Source of the DNA: Nitrospirota bacterium
Lineage (GTDB): Bacteria > Nitrospirota > Thermodesulfovibrionia > Thermodesulfovibrionales > JdFR-85
DNA length: 5,949 nt
Assembly: GCA_015485235.1 (NCBI GenBank)
Contig: WFTX01000143.1
Coordinates: 1 to 5,949, forward strand
Direction: 5' to 3'
In this document: in pieces, positions 4,901-5,949 of the stretch
Layout of the letters: every line of letters starts with the position of its first letter
Position numbering within the stretch: the stretch's first letter is position 1
Made by a program: the position numbers and the translations under genes
Notes under the pieces: model-generated
Database searches by the model: none
What the model saw: the letters and a program-made list of their open reading frames with translations, nothing else
What the model was told of the DNA's origin: nothing

Positions 4901-5949
4901 CTATTTCTCCCTTTGCATCAACTTTTTTCTGAGATATTCTATAGCCCTTGCTTTGTTACCGTTGTGCTTTTTATCCAGATATGTCATATACTCTTTGAGC
5001 AGATTGCGAATCTCCGGATTATTCATATCCCTGATACCACTTATAATATATTCACTATATTTATCTTCTCCTCTAAACAGGACATCTCTGTAATATTGTT
5101 GAGATTTGTCTTCAAAGTCTCTGTAATACCCGATTGCCATAATTCTCAAAGCTTCAACCTCTTCAGACATACTGTAATCAATATTACCTCTTTTCCTGAA
5201 GGCAACATCGTGAACAAGATCAAGGAACTCCGGTCTTTCAAGCTCTCTTGCCAGACGGATACCCCACCATACATGGGATGGTTCCTTTGACAGGAGGCAT
5301 TTTTTTATACACATATTTATCATCATAGGATGCTGTCTGAGGACTATCAGACTGCGGGGATCGCCAGGGAAACATTCAACCATTAATGGAACATATACAT
5401 CCGGATTTGATGATGCCTGCTCATAAAGAAATCTTTTTATCTCCTGTAGTGCATAGTTGTTTTTATAGGGGTGTTTGGTATACTTTTTGATTATCTTCTT
5501 TAGTTCTTCAACAGGAGTATCCGGTGAAAGTTTCTTCAGATCCTTAGCGCTCTCTATTTTCTGAAGGCTTTCTCTTGCAATCCACTTTACACAAAGGAGG
5601 TTGTCGTCTCCTCTCACATCGCATTCATCTTCTTTGATTAATCTTCTGAGAGCATCCTCAGCCCTGCAATCGTCGAACTTCCTGAGCTGGTAGGCAATAC
5701 GTGCTTTTCTTCTTACCTCTGACCCTCCGATTTTGTCTTTCCAGTCTGATGGAGGATTCTCTAACTTATGCAATAGCTCAAGGAGCTCTTTTTCCTCTCT
5801 CCCTGAGCAGTATCTTCTTATCTTTTTATGTTCTGCTTGCCTGTTTTTGGCTTTGTTGTTTTCTTTGAAAGCCCTTTCAGATGATTCATGATCACACCTT
5901 TGCCAGTCTTTGCCCCGTTCAGATCGTCCCCAATTTTTTTCATTCTCCC
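4901..5949 (-). CDS. HEAT-like alpha-helical repeat protein, N-terminal part outside window
   Basis: The frame is open to the right edge: 348 codons are visible, from GAG at 5945-5947 to the TAG at 4901-4903. A shorter reading from TTG at 5773 has no ribosome site and would cut a continuous frame, so I treat the gene as truncated by the window. The first 58 visible residues are highly charged (ENEKNW..., AFKENNKAKNRQAEHKK) and look like a linker. Then EVRRKARIAYQLRKFDDCRAEDALRRLIKE (in part) fits a HEAT-type helix pair, and CVKWIARESLQKI a further helix. The rest is helical (EIRNLLKEYMTYLDKK near the end). HEAT folds mediate protein binding. There are no catalytic motifs, and the visible part shows no membrane span; an export signal would lie outside. 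It precedes the carboxypeptidase by 2 bp, so the two products probably act together. The exact family is not recognised. Confidence 0.75.
   Translation of the reverse strand, partial: ENEKNWGRSERGKDWQRCDHESSERAFKENNKAKNRQAEHKKIRRYCSGREEKELLELLHKLENPPSDWKDKIGGSEVRRKARIAYQLRKFDDCRAEDALRRLIKEDECDVRGDDNLLCVKWIARESLQKIESAKDLKKLSPDTPVEELKKIIKKYTKHPYKNNYALQEIKRFLYEQASSNPDVYVPLMVECFPGDPRSLIVLRQHPMMINMCIKKCLLSKEPSHVWWGIRLARELERPEFLDLVHDVAFRKRGNIDYSMSEEVEALRIMAIGYYRDFEDKSQQYYRDVLFRGEDKYSEYIISGIRDMNNPEIRNLLKEYMTYLDKKHNGNKARAIEYLRKKLMQREK
4906..4914 (-). promoter_or_regulatory. Ribosome binding site for the TTG start of the carboxypeptidase
   Basis: On the - strand AAAGGGAGA lies within the last codons of the HEAT-like gene, 8 bases before TTG 4898-4896. 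Together with the 2-bp gap this suggests translational coupling and supports TTG as the true start. Confidence 0.75.

Noticed and set aside
5771..5773. TTG as the true start of the HEAT-like protein
   Set aside because: No Shine-Dalgarno precedes it and the same frame continues open to the window edge with protein-like composition.

Overview
The window reads as a chromosomal segment from an anaerobic or microaerobic Gram-negative bacterium with many periplasmic c-type cytochromes. Nitrospirota or Desulfobacterota relatives are the best guess. This rests on a four-haem CXXCH protein fused to a UshA-like domain, Dsb/Ccd thiol-redox genes beside it, strong AAGGAGG ribosome sites and moderate GC. 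Taxonomy is an inference only.

Left part, + strand. The window opens inside a CcdA/DsbD-type membrane thiol transporter (2-352). A 30-residue single-span membrane peptide follows (423-515). Then comes about 450 bases without a convincing gene (516-966). That stretch holds a CACAGAG-type interspersed repeat with hairpins (651-724), a structured stretch (750-866), and a promoter region with four TTCAYA units spaced exactly 11 bp apart (882-920). Next is a small secreted Gly/Met-rich protein (967-1317) with its own intrinsic terminator (1352-1390). A second copy of the same 17-bp two-unit motif (1401-1417) sits just before a secreted UshA-like/tetrahaem cytochrome fusion (1436-2620). A DsbA-like oxidoreductase with a CHTC active site follows 13 bp later (2634-3269) and ends at a terminator (3333-3371).

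Right part, - strand, convergent. An alpha-helical HEAT-like protein, cut off by the window edge (4901-5949), is followed after 2 bp by a secreted M14 zinc carboxypeptidase (3360-4898). The carboxypeptidase starts at TTG, with its ribosome site inside the end of the upstream gene. It carries an insertion of roughly 110 residues between two substrate-binding motifs.

Working model (inference): the left genes form a periplasmic redox module. The Ccd-type protein carries electrons across the membrane, the DsbA-like protein handles thiols of exported cytochromes, and the Met-rich protein and the haem fusion are switched on together by an OmpR/PhoB-class response regulator that binds the 11-bp direct repeats. 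The most unusual points are the shared operator, the haem fusion whose phosphatase ligands are replaced and which carries a PCGC motif, and the enlarged carboxypeptidase.
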